The notes: a model not told the origin generated them from the letters alone. A DNA stretch of 64,000 nt from Bedellia somnulentella (GCA_963576735.1 OY755170.1:23420875-23484874); one strand, 5' to 3'. Positions 30,811 to 41,115 are shown, counted from the stretch's first letter. Numbers and translations: made by a program.

Positions 30811-32735
30811 ATGCCACACATATGATTAAAATTGAAATATTCGATCTTAAAAAGACAGCAAACATCGATCAACAAAATCAATGGAAATACGCCGACGTGC
30901 GGCTTAAGTATTATGTGGAACCGACAAAAAATTCGAATCACCAAAGAGTTCGAGAAGTAATATATAACATAACGAAAGAAATTTCAGAAATACCAAACGT
31001 TAAAAAATATCACTTTTCTAATAAAAATTCTTAATGTTAAATACGTTAAATAAAATTAAACTTAATAACGCCTTACTTAAGTATTTTTCATTAACAAATT
31101 GAATTACTCATTAGTCATATCATTAGCTAACACAGTGCTAGTAACAAATATAAAAGGTCTGCTAGCAATGTTCAAAGACACGATGTTTATAGTTTTGGTT
31201 ATTATATCAAATGTTCGTATAACCAAAGTTTATCCAAATATGTAACTTACACTGGAGAGGATTGTGCAAAAGTTTTCATGACATATTTGTATGAGGACAT
31301 TAAAAATATAAGTACGAAATTGAGTTTTCAAAAGAGTCCCCACGAGCTTTCCGAATCAAACATAAATTTAATTAATAGCACAAGTAACTGTCACATTTGT
31401 GAGTTAGAAATAACTTCAGAAAAGTATATAGATTATGATTGGCGAACAGGATCTTTCTTAGGTATATGTCACGAAAATTGTAGTAAACATTTTCATAAAG
31501 TTTCATTCATACCTATTGTGTTACATAACTTAAGTAACTATGATGCTCAATTCATAGTGCACGCATTAAATTTTAAAGAAGGTGATATACAAATTATACC
31601 TCAAAATAAGGATAAGTATATTTCATTTTCTAAAGTCTTAAATATAAACGGAAAGCAAATAAGTTTAAGGTTTATCGATTCATTTAAATTTTTGGCAAGT
31701 AGCTTAAGTTCACTAGCAAATAATTTAAATAAAGAACAATTTGTTGAGCTTAAAAATGAGTATCCATTAGATGTAGATTTTAATTTATTAAGAAGAAAAG
31801 GTATTTTCCATTATAAATATGTAACTAATTTTGAAACTTTAAAATTGAAATCTTTACCAGATATTGAAAATTTCTACAGTTCTCTTACCAATGCAAGTAT
31901 AACTTTAGATGAATATTCTCATGCTAATGCAGTTTGGGTTAACTTCAAATGTTGTACATTGAGTGATTACTCTAATTTATATTTGAAAACTGATGTTTTA
32001 CTACTATGTGACATATTTGAAAATTTTAGAAGTGTTTGTTTAAGCACATATAATTTAGATCCTGCTCATTATTATACCGCCCCCGGTCTAAGTTGGGATG
32101 CAATGCTAAAATATACAGGAGTTCGACTTGAACTACTAACAGATTTTAATAAAATTGCTTTTGTAAAGAGAGGAATCAGAGGTGGAGTATCTCAATGTAG
32201 TAATCGTTATGCTAAGGCTAATAACCCATATATGAAGAACTATAACAAAAACGAAGTCACATCCTATTTATGTTATTTAGATGCTAATAACTTGTACGGT
32301 TGGGCTATGTCTCAATATTTACCAGCTTCAGATTTTGAATGGGTAGACCCTAGCATAGATTTTAATTTATCAGACACGTCTAATATTGGGTATATATTAG
32401 AAGTAGACTTAGAGTACCCTGAAACTCTTCATGATTTACACTCAGATTTTCCTTTATGTCCTGAAAATATTTGTGTTGGTGAATGTAACGATAAGAAGCT
32501 TGTATTAAATTTAAATAATAAAATTAAGTATGTAATACACTATAGAAATCTTTTACAATGTTTGGAAATGGGTATGCTTCTGAAAAAAGTGTATAGAGTT
32601 TTAAAATTTAAGCAGAGTCCGTGGTTAAAAAAATACATAAAATTAAATACTGATAAACGAATGCTAACACGTTAAGATTTTAAAAAATGATTTCTATAAA
32701 TTAATGAACAATTCCATTTTTGGGAAGACAATGGA
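30811..32735 (+). repeat. Second unit of a 1,925-bp tandem duplication
   Basis: 28886-30810 recurs directly as 30811-32735 with almost no change. At the junction the sequence passes from GAAGACAATGGA straight to ATGCCACACAT, with GA shared by both parents. The unit restarts inside the unknown spliced gene (79 residues remain at 30795-31034) and repeats the polymerase 5' two thirds. The right arm lacks it. Confidence 0.93.
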
Positions 32736-33494
32736 GAATATTGAAAAAAGAGTTAATGTTAAGTTACTTACACACTGGGAAAATCATGGTAAAATTCAAG
32801 GAGCTCAAAGTATGATTGCGCGCCCTGAATTTCGCAGCCTCTCAATATTCTCTGAAAGTCTCGTTGCAGTTCAATTACAAAAAACTAAATTATTTTATAA
32901 CAAACCCATTTATTTAGGTTTTTGTATTTTAGATATATCAAAAACTTTAATGTATAACTTTCATTATAAATATATATGTAAAAAGTTTAGCAATTTAAAA
33001 TTATTATATACTGATACTGATAGTTTAGTTTACCAGATATTTTGTGCGGATTATTACAAAGAAATTCGGTCTGATCTTGTTCAATACTTTGACACTTCTG
33101 ATTATCCTGAGAATAATATTTATCAATTTCCATTAATCAATAAAAAAAAAATAGGATATTTCAAAGATGAGAGGTCGAATTTTTAATGAATTTGTAGGTT
33201 TAAGATCAAAGATGTATGCAATGGAACATTGATAACATGACTGTGACTAAAGCCAAAGGTGTTAATAAAACTGTAACAAAGAGTTTGAAAATGGAAAATT
33301 ATAAATCTTGTTTGTTTAATAAAAATATTCAACATGCTGAGATGTATAGATTTAAGTCAATTAAACATGTAATTTTTACACAAAAAATTAATAAAATAAG
33401 TTTATCGTATAATGATACTAAACGTTATATTATACCTGATTCGACTGATACTTTAGCATGGGGGCACTATAGTATAAGACCAGAAGCGGTATAG
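31133..33494 (+). pseudogene. Polinton protein-primed family B DNA polymerase, copy B (left arm)
   Basis: Three frames in line: 31133-32675, 32704-33186 and 33216-33494. Motif A DANNLYG (32280), motif B KLMNNSIFGKTMEN (about 32698) and the catalytic motif C YTDTDS (33007-33024) are all present, with exonuclease II/III upstream and the C-terminal TKAKGVNK...GHYSIRP region at the end. The gene is broken by a shift after LTR (32675) and at least two more between 33178 and 33216. The N-terminal exonuclease I region is missing. In intact elements this enzyme replicates the linear DNA from a terminal protein. The breaks are shared with the right arm, so they predate the duplication. Confidence 0.92.
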
Positions 33495-33691
33495 TTATTT
33501 AATTATTGTAACCTATTGTAAATTAGATGTTTGTTGTATACTTAAGCTAATAAACTGATTTGTAAACAAAAATATTTCTTTTCCTCATTTCCTTCATATA
33601 CACGCTAATTTTTTTTTTATTAAACATTAATCGATCACCTCTCGAAAGCAATAAACGTAGTCTATTAAGTCAAAACATAAAGTAAAATAAA

Positions 33692-34327
33692 ATGTTTCAT
33701 TTCCAACATCCTTTTACTTCAATTGTAGCTGGTCCAAGTAGTTGTGGAAAAACTGTTTTTGTCCATAATTTTTTAAAACACATGCATCACATATGTAATG
33801 TCGAATTCAAAAACATTGTTTGGTGTTATGATGAAATGCAACCATTGTATAACCTAAGTGGAGTGAAATATCATCAAGGTTTACCTGATTTAAATATGTT
33901 TGATGGAAAACTACCTCAGCTTATAATAGTTGATGATCTGATGAGAGAAACGGATGATCGTATTGTAGATATTTTTACAAAAGGTAGTCATCACCGCAAT
34001 CTAAGCATATTTTATATAACGCAGAATCTCTTTCATCAAGGTAAAGGACAACGTGATATTTCATTGAATTGTAACTACATTATTTATTTTAAAAATCCAA
34101 GAGACAAAACACAAGTTAGATACCTCGCTCGTCAATTATCACCTGAAAACCCCAAATTTGTTGAAGATGCTTACAAAGATGCAACGAGTCACCCATATGG
34201 TTATCTTATGATCGATTTAAAACAAAACACCAATGAATCGTTTAGATTTAAATCAAATATTTTTTTAAATGAATATACTATTTGTTACATACCTAAAAAT
34301 AAATATAAAATGAGTGGTATTCGATAA
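33692..34327 (+). CDS. Polinton FtsK/HerA (A32-like) DNA-packaging ATPase
   Basis: 211 residues, intact. Walker A AGPSSCGKT (residues 13-21), Walker B LIIVDDLM (acidic pair D81-D82) and a sensor-like FYITQNLFHQ with Q111. It matches the genome-packaging ATPase of Polintons, adintoviruses and large DNA viruses in motifs and length. The product is presumed to drive DNA translocation into particles, yet no capsid gene is found here. The first ~41 codons lie in the left inverted arm and recur as a fragment at 36303-36180; the rest is single copy. It ends 20 nt before the next gene, on the same strand. Confidence 0.92.
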   Translation: MFHFQHPFTSIVAGPSSCGKTVFVHNFLKHMHHICNVEFKNIVWCYDEMQPLYNLSGVKYHQGLPDLNMFDGKLPQLIIVDDLMRETDDRIVDIFTKGSHHRNLSIFYITQNLFHQGKGQRDISLNCNYIIYFKNPRDKTQVRYLARQLSPENPKFVEDAYKDATSHPYGYLMIDLKQNTNESFRFKSNIFLNEYTICYIPKNKYKMSGIR

Positions 34328-34347
34328 GAGTTTATCATTTTTAAAAT

Positions 34348-34674
34348 ATGAAAGCACGAGTAAGGACATATAAAAAGTTTATTCATGCACTACATTTATT
34401 GGAACCCAAATACCGCAAAGTATTGTTGCAAGCCTGTTGTACTAAAAAAATAAATTGTATCTGTGAATGTATTTATAACATATTAGAAGGGAATATTCCT
34501 TTGAAGTCTGAAGTAAAAAAAAAACTTATTAAGTATAAAACTATACTCAGAAAATTAGTTAAAAGAGGAAAAAACATTTCAAGAAAACACATTTTGATAC
34601 AAAAAGGTGGTGCATTTTTACCTATTATTTTGAGTTCCGTTTTATCATCAATATTAAAATCTTTTACATCCTAA
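34348..34674 (+). CDS. Adenovirus pX-like small basic protein of Polinton/adintovirus
   Basis: 108 residues, strongly basic, with a Cys-rich middle (CCTKKINCICEC) and a terminal KGGAFLPIILSSVLSSIL hydrophobic stretch. A basic region followed by GGxFLPxxxxxxxS is what I know from pX-type core/membrane-active proteins of adintoviruses and from the matching gene in Polintons. It starts 21 nt after the ATPase stop and ends 4 nt before the next ATG, a tight cluster. Function by resemblance only. Confidence 0.7.
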   Translation: MKARVRTYKKFIHALHLLEPKYRKVLLQACCTKKINCICECIYNILEGNIPLKSEVKKKLIKYKTILRKLVKRGKNISRKHILIQKGGAFLPIILSSVLSSILKSFTS

Positions 34675-34678
34675 TAAA

Positions 34679-35491
34679 ATGGAAAATGCTAAAAAAATGA
34701 TATTAGTCGAACCAGAACTCATAGAAAAATTAAAGGCAGGAAGCAGTACTACTCATGTTAGTAATTTATCACTTCTTGATGAAGAAATGCATAAAATATT
34801 GAACAAAAAGATGGAAGATCGTGAAAAATGGTCACTTTATTTACAAACATTACAAAGGTATTTATACTTTATAAACAAAGAACGACAACCTGTAGAAATA
34901 CCGATTCTATCCTTAAACGAGCAGAATTGTATAGATAACCAAAAAAAACCTGAGACTACCTCAGATACACCAGAAAAAAATGCTATGAAGAATCAGGAGA
35001 AAAATATTTTTGAAACTGAAAGATTGGAGGGAAATGTAAACATTAGTACTAAATTAAATAACTTATATGATAAGACTCAAATACTTCAGTTAATACCAAA
35101 AACATATAAAATAAAGGGTGAATTGTTATTAGACGTTCTTTTAAATAATAAAGACAAGGTTACTTGGAATAAACAGGGAACAGTGTTTATCAATAATAAA
35201 GAAATTTATAAAAGTAATATAGTTGACTTAGTAAACGATGTGTTAAGACCACTTAAAAATAGCTCCCCTAGTGGATGGGTAGATTTTATTATACTTTTAA
35301 AAGATTTACAGGTACCTATGAGTTATATAGGAAATGCAAAGAGAGCAACTGTCATAAAGGTTTTAAACAGCACACCGGAAAGTGCACCTGAGGCGAACTC
35401 CACAAACAGTCTATGTTCTACACCCACTTCAGTAGACAAAGACATTAAAAGAGTCAAACGCACACACGATTGGAAAAAATGGACCCCTTAA
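34679..35491 (+). CDS. Conserved unknown Polinton protein (270 residues)
   Basis: The N-terminus MENAKKMILVEPELIEKL and the segment KILNKKMEDREKWSLYLQTL look helical. A low-complexity, charged linker follows (about residues 90-130), then a C-terminal domain: LIPKTYKIKGELLLDVLL, WNKQGTVFINNKEIYKSNIV, DLVNDVLRPLK, PSGWVDFIILLKDLQVP and YIGNAKR. This architecture is familiar from unannotated genes beside integrase in Polintons, but I know no assigned function. It overlaps the integrase start by 22 nt, so the two are likely co-transcribed. It is intact and lies wholly in the unique centre. Confidence 0.75.
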   Translation: MENAKKMILVEPELIEKLKAGSSTTHVSNLSLLDEEMHKILNKKMEDREKWSLYLQTLQRYLYFINKERQPVEIPILSLNEQNCIDNQKKPETTSDTPEKNAMKNQEKNIFETERLEGNVNISTKLNNLYDKTQILQLIPKTYKIKGELLLDVLLNNKDKVTWNKQGTVFINNKEIYKSNIVDLVNDVLRPLKNSSPSGWVDFIILLKDLQVPMSYIGNAKRATVIKVLNSTPESAPEANSTNSLCSTPTSVDKDIKRVKRTHDWKKWTP

Positions 35492-36180
35492 CAGAACTAC
35501 ACAACATTTACTACAATATTTCTCATCCAGCTGGTTACAGCAGTTTAAATAAACTGTATGTAACTATGAAAAATAAACTTAAGAAAAGTGAAATAAGAAA
35601 ATGGCTGCATTCTCAAGAAACTTACACCTTACATAAACCAGTCCAACGTAGATTTTCAAGAAATAAATACATCTTATCGAACTGCAATGAATTATGGCAA
35701 GCTGATTTAAGTGATATGCGCTCATATAGTGAACAAAATGATGAATTTAAATATATATTATGTGTCATTGATGTTTTTAGTAAGTATGCTTTTGCGAGAG
35801 CTATAAAGAAAAAAGACTCTAAAACAATAAAAACGTCTTTTACTGATATTTTTAAAGAAGCTCAAACAACCCCTACCCATATTCAAACCGATAAAGGTAC
35901 TGAGTTTATTTCTAAAGATGTTCAAAAATATATAAAAAGTTGTAATATTAACTACTATACAACAAATAATCCTGATATTAAAGCTAGTATTGTTGAAAGA
36001 TTTCAACAAACTCTTAAAATGAAAATGTGGCGATATTTTACTCATAAAAATACTAATAGATATATAGACAGACATATTATATAATTTAATGTATTCGTAT
36101 AATCATAGTTACCATCAAAGTATTAAAATGTGCCCGTCTGATGTTAATTCGAATAATATCATGACTGTATGGCAAAACTT
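35470..36180 (+). pseudogene. Polinton retroviral-type (rve) integrase, frameshifted and truncated
   Basis: The ORF from 35470 stops at 36084. It has an N-terminal region (SHPAGYSSLNKLY, YTLHKPVQRRFSRNKY) and the catalytic core with D79 (WQADLSDM), D141 (QTDKGTEF) and E176 (VERFQQTLK), the DDE triad, all present. A +1 shift between about 36061 and 36083 moves the family's next block into another frame (LMYSYNHSYHQSIKMCPSDV, VWQNLF). At 36180 the sequence jumps into the inverted arm, so the C-terminal DNA/chromatin-binding part is lost. The enzyme normally joins element ends to host DNA with 6-bp duplications. Confidence 0.9.
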
Positions 36181-36303
36181 GTTTTTGAATTGGACATTAC
36201 ATATGTGATGCATGTGTTTTAAAAAATTATGGACAAAAACAGTTTTTCCACAACTACTTGGACCAGCTACAATTGAAGTAAAAGGATGTTGGAAATGAAA
36301 CAT
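36180..36303 (-). pseudogene. ATPase 5' fragment at the inversion junction (right arm)
   Basis: Encodes the first ~41 residues of the ATPase including AGPSSCGKT, then runs into reversed integrase sequence. It marks where the right arm was copied from. Confidence 0.95.
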
Positions 36304-36501
36304 TTTATTTTACTTTATGTTTTGACTTAATAGACTACGTTTATTGCTTTCGAGAGGTGATCGATTAATGTTTAATAAAAAAAAAAATTAGCGTGTATAT
36401 GAAGGAAATGAGGAAAAGAAATATTTTTGTTTACAAATCAGTTTATTAGCTTAAGTATACAACAAACATCTAATTTACAATAGGTTACAATAATTAAATA
36501 A

Positions 36502-38863
36502 CTATACCGCTTCTGGTCTTATACTATAGTGCCCCCATGCTAAAGTATCAGTCGAATCAGGTATAATATAACGTTTAGTATCATTATACGATAAACTTAT
36601 TTTATTAATTTTTTGTGTAAAAATTACATGTTTAATTGACTTAAATCTATACATCTCAGCATGTTGAATATTTTTATTAAACAAACAAGATTTATAATTT
36701 TCCATTTTCAAACTCTTTGTTACAGTTTTATTAACACCTTTGGCTTTAGTCACAGTCATGTTATCAATGTTCCATTGCATACATCTTTGATCTTAAACCT
36801 ACAAATTCATTAAAAATTCGACCTCTCATCTTTGAAATATCCTATTTTTTTTTTATTGATTAATGGAAATTGATAAATATTATTCTCAGAATAATCAGAA
36901 GTGTCAAAGTATTGAACAAGATCAGACCGAATTTCTTTGTAATAATCCGCACAAAATATCTGGTAAACTAAACTATCAGTATCAGTATATAATAATTTTA
37001 AATTGCTAAACTTTTTACACATATATTTATAATGAAAGTTATACATTAAAGTTTTTGATATATCTAAAATACAAAAACCTAAATAAATGGGTTTGTTATA
37101 AAATAATTTAGTTTTTTGTAATTGAACTGCAACGAGACTTTCAGAGAATATTGAGAGGCTGCGAAATTCAGGGCGCGCAATCATACTTTGAGCTCCTTGA
37201 ATTTTACCATGATTTTCCCAGTGTGTAAGTAACTTAACATTAACTCTTTTTTCAATATTCTCCATTGTCTTCCCAAAAATGGAATTGTTCATTAATTTAT
37301 AGAAATCATTTTTTAAAATCTTAACGTGTTAGCATTCGTTTATCAGTATTTAATTTTATGTATTTTTTTAACCACGGACTCTGCTTAAATTTTAAAACTC
37401 TATACACTTTTTTCAGAAGCATACCCATTTCCAAACATTGTAAAAGATTTCTATAGTGTATTACATACTTAATTTTATTATTTAAATTTAATACAAGCTT
37501 CTTATCGTTACATTCACCAACACAAATATTTTCAGGACATAAAGGAAAATCTGAGTGTAAATCATGAAGAGTTTCAGGGTACTCTAAGTCTACTTCTAAT
37601 ATATACCCAATATTAGACGTGTCTGATAAATTAAAATCTATGCTAGGGTCTACCCATTCAAAATCTGAAGCTGGTAAATATTGAGACATAGCCCAACCGT
37701 ACAAGTTATTAGCATCTAAATAACATAAATAGGATGTGACTTCGTTTTTGTTATAGTTCTTCATATATGGGTTATTAGCCTTAGCATAACGATTACTACA
37801 TTGAGATACTCCACCTCTGATTCCTCTCTTTACAAAAGCAATTTTATTAAAATCTGTTAGTAGTTCAAGTCGAACTCCTGTATATTTTAGCATTGCATCC
37901 CAACTTAGACCGGGGGCGGTATAATAATGAGCAGGATCTAAATTATATGTGCTTAAACAAACACTTCTAAAATTTTCAAATATGTCACATAGTAGTAAAA
38001 CATCAGTTTTCAAATATAAATTAGAGTAATCACTCAATGTACAACATTTGAAGTTAACCCAAACTGCATTAGCATGAGAATATTCATCTAAAGTTATACT
38101 TGCATTGGTAAGAGAACTGTAGAAATTTTCAATATCTGGTAAAGATTTCAATTTTAAAGTTTCAAAATTAGTTACATATTTATAATGGAAAATACCTTTT
38201 CTTCTTAATAAATTAAAATCTACATCTAATGGATACTCATTTTTAAGCTCAACAAATTGTTCTTTATTTAAATTATTTGCTAGTGAACTTAAGCTACTTG
38301 CCAAAAATTTAAATGAATCGATAAACCTTAAACTTATTTGCTTTCCGTTTATATTTAAGACTTTAGAAAATGAAATATACTTATCCTTATTTTGAGGTAT
38401 AATTTGTATATCACCTTCTTTAAAATTTAATGCGTGCACTATGAATTGAGCATCATAGTTACTTAAGTTATGTAACACAATAGGTATGAATGAAACTTTA
38501 TGAAAATGTTTACTACAATTTTCGTGACATATACCTAAGAAAGATCCTGTTCGCCAATCATAATCTATATACTTTTCTGAAGTTATTTCTAACTCACAAA
38601 TGTGACAGTTACTTGTGCTATTAATTAAATTTATGTTTGATTCGGAAAGCTCGTGGGGACTCTTTTGAAAACTCAATTTCGTACTTATATTTTTAATGTC
38701 CTCATACAAATATGTCATGAAAACTTTTGCACAATCCTCTCCAGTGTAAGTTACATATTTGGATAAACTTTGGTTATACGAACATTTGATATAATAACCA
38801 AAACTATAAACATCGTGTCTTTGAACATTGCTAGCAGACCTTTTATATTTGTTACTAGCACTG
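36502..38863 (-). pseudogene. Polinton family B DNA polymerase, right-arm copy
   Basis: Mirror of 31133-33494: frames at 38863-37321 (Met at 38718), 37292-36810 and 36780-36502, with the same frameshifts and the same missing N-terminus. Motif C YTDTDS is at about 36989-36972. Differences seen: YMCKK for YICKK and DYSEN for DYPEN. There is no tandem duplication in this arm. Confidence 0.92.
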
Positions 38864-38961
38864 TGTTAGCTAATGATATGACTAATGAGTAATTCAATTT
38901 GTTAATGAAAAATACTTAAGTAAGGCGTTATTAAGTTTAATTTTATTTAACGTATTTAACA

Positions 38962-39667
38962 TTAAGAATTTTTATTAGAAAAGTGATATTTTTTAACGTT
39001 TGGTATTTCTGAAATTTCTTTCGTTATGTTATATATTACTTCTCGAACTCTTTGGTGATTCGAATTTTTTGTCGGTTCCACATAATACTTAAGCCGCACG
39101 TCGGCGTATTTCCATTGATTTTGTTGATCGATGTTTGCTGTCTTTTTAAGATCGAATATTTCAATTTTAATCATATGTGTGGCATTCGCTGCATCATTTC
39201 GATTTGACGAAACATATGACATTCCGCCGTCTTTTGTGGCCCGACCAACAGTAGATGAGCAGTTCGTTTTCTTCTTTTTATTTTCTTCGAAAAACTCATC
39301 AATCGAGTGTTCGAGTGCTGAATGCTTTCGTTTCTTCGTGGAGTATGAAGGCGGTGGTAGAGATGTTTCTTCGTCCGACAAACCATAGTAATAGGTTTTA
39401 AAAGTATTCTCCACCAACGTTTCATCTATGATGTCGGCACAATGTGATGTCTAAAACAAATAGCAAATAACAAACATTATTAGATAAGGTTACCCACTGT
39501 TAACACTTTATGGTTTGGAATCTTTATAGCATACACATAAGATACATACATGTACAATGTCATATACGGGTTACAGGATCCATCAACTACGTTTAACACA
39601 ATAGTATTATAGCGAAAATATATTAACAATACAATAAAATAATGTGTTAAGATATACTTACTTCCAT
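38962..39667 (-). CDS. Spliced Polinton gene of unknown function (right arm)
   Basis: Mirror of 28404-29109: exon 1 39667-39662, intron 39661-39451, exon 2 39450-38962, same 164-residue product. No function recognised. The intact frame in both arms contrasts with the broken polymerase beside it. Confidence 0.6.
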
Positions 39668-40112
39668 AGTTTGTAGTGGAGGTGTTGTATTCACTTGTAC
39701 GAGCAAAGGAGAGTAGTAGTAACGGGTCACTATCAACGCAATATGAAGAATCTATTGTCTGACCATGTTATATAGGTACTCGTAGTGATGCAATTGTGAT
39801 AAAGATGTTGATTTTCTCGTTTCTTAATATTGTTGATTGACAAACAGGACTTTAGCATGTTAATGAGTATTTGATAACTAATATCGTTAACTATTTCGAT
39901 AAAGTTCCGATAAGACTTCCATATTATGAGAAAGAGTAGGTAGACTACGTATGTTTTCAAAAAATGATGAGATACGTATTCGCACACTTGTTTAATTAAT
40001 CAAGTAGCCGCAATATGATGAATTTATATATAAAAATTGTGAAGTGTGGAAAATGATAATATTGTATTGGATAGACAGAACGAATAAGTTATTTATAAGT
40101 ATAAGTAATTTA

Positions 40113-40355
40113 TATAGATACATCATACATAAATATGCTCACGACTATAAATCTGTAGAAGGGGTAGCCAGAGCTAAGGAATTAAAAATACTTTAGCCAC
40201 TTTTGGAAAGTTGAATGGGGAACAGATGATGAAATAAAGTTTTATTGTGAGCGGCCTCCAACCTCATCGCATGAAAATCCCTTTAAAGCCCCAATACCGT
40301 TAGTTGCCTCTTAAGTACACCTGCAGTAAGAAATGGGGTAGTGCTATTCTAAGCC
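40113..40355 (-). mobile_element. SINE-A nested in the right arm
   Basis: Mirror of 27716-27958 with the same truncations and substitutions. Confidence 0.88.
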
Positions 40356-40398
40356 TACATAATATGCGAAATATCATAAGTCAATATAAAATAAATAT

Positions 40399-40521
40399 TA
40401 AATCATCCGTGATAGCTCACTAGGCAGAACCTCGGTTGTTAATGTCATATGATGTTTGGAAGTAGTAGTACCTCTGCCTATCCTTCCGTGGATATACAGC
40501 GTGAATGTTTGAGACTTGAGC
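40399..40521 (+). mobile_element. SINE-B fragment nested in the right arm
   Basis: Mirror of 27550-27672. Confidence 0.72.
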
Positions 40522-40770
40522 ATTAAAACATTATGTTAGTATTCGTTAAAGTGGGTTTTGTTTAGAATGTGGATGACGTCAGGTAGGTGATTAAGACATT
40601 GAAATCAAATACAATGATGCATTAGCTTAATGAGTTTTGAGCATGAAGCCGAGGCATCATTAATGAGGTGATTACTAATCATCTAGGAGGTTTGGAAAGG
40701 ATTATGTATCTCAGAAACGCTTACAGATACAGCTCTGAAACCCAGCGCAATCGCTTCAAATGGGGGGCTA

Positions 40771-40774
<4 letters not shown>

Positions 40775-40828
<54 letters not shown>
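40775..40828 (+). repeat. T54 tract in the right terminus
   Basis: Mirror of 27257-27296. Short reading frames across it (poly-Phe/poly-Lys) are artefacts. Confidence 0.95.
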
Positions 40829-40830
<2 letters not shown>

Positions 40831-40926
40831 GTTGGGTCTGCTGCTCTTGATAAAACTTTGAGGCGAGAGAGGGGAGAGAAGCGGGGGTGGAGGGGGTTGA
40901 GCCAGAACTCCCATAACCCTACTACT

Positions 40927-40932
40927 CTTGGA
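40927..40932. repeat. Target-site duplication CTTGGA, right
   Basis: Pairs with 27153-27158. Removing the element and one copy restores the RTE reading frame. Confidence 0.93.
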
Positions 40933-41115
40933 CCAAATTGAGAGTGTGCTCAAAAAGGCTGGCGTCCGAAGTATGAAGAATAAAAGAGCATGTATGAAAA
41001 GATTGATGGATGTAAACGAAGCTAGAGAGGTTTGTCAGGATCGTACGAAGTGGCGATCGATAGTCTCTGCCTACCCCAATGGGAATTAATGGCGTGAGTA
41101 TATGTATGTATGTAT
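40933..41115 (+). pseudogene. RTE-clade LINE, C-terminus and (ATGT)n tail after the Polinton insertion
   Basis: Encodes the final ~58 residues (QIESVLKKAGVRSMKNKRAC, then KWRSIVSAYPNGN and stop) and the tail GGCGTGAGTATATGTATGTA. With 26274-27158 it forms one interrupted LINE. Confidence 0.9.

Larger units (their letters stand above)
27159..33815 (+). repeat. Left inverted arm of the Polinton (about 4.7 kb plus a 1.9-kb tandem duplication)
   Basis: Reverse-complementary to 36180-40926 with only a handful of visible substitutions. The main differences are the length of an A-tract (27257-27296, 40 bp, versus 54 T at 40775-40828) and the tandem duplication present only here. Confidence 0.95.
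27159..40926. mobile_element. Polinton/Maverick (adintovirus-like) element with giant inverted arms
   Basis: 13,768 bp, starting AGTAGTAGGGTTATGGGAG and ending with its reverse complement, inside a 6-bp duplication. It encodes protein-primed family B DNA polymerase, an FtsK/A32-like packaging ATPase, an adenovirus pX-like protein, a conserved unknown and a retroviral-type integrase, the signature set of Polintons and adintoviruses. I see no major or minor capsid gene and no adenain-type protease. Positions in one arm map to the other by p+q=69,996 (28,621-30,810 map by p+q=68,071). The arms are ~4.7 kb each and the unique centre is 33816-36179. Polymerase and integrase are broken, so this copy is unlikely to be autonomous. 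Confidence 0.93.
36180..40926 (-). repeat. Right inverted arm of the Polinton
   Basis: 4,747 bp. It begins abruptly inside the ATPase gene (homologous to 33815) and runs to the element end. The junction lies between integrase codons and the ATPase fragment at 36180. Confidence 0.95.

Noticed and set aside
27159..40926. Palindromic structure as an assembly or sequencing (missed-adapter) artefact
   Set aside because: Artefactual read palindromes would include host flank in both arms. Here the symmetry stops exactly at the element ends, the flanks are the two halves of one RTE joined by a 6-bp duplication, and the arms differ in tract length, SNPs and a tandem duplication. Long-read confirmation would still be wise.
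40668..40953. Short frames with poly-Phe or poly-Lys
   Set aside because: Translate the T54 tract and terminal repeat only.
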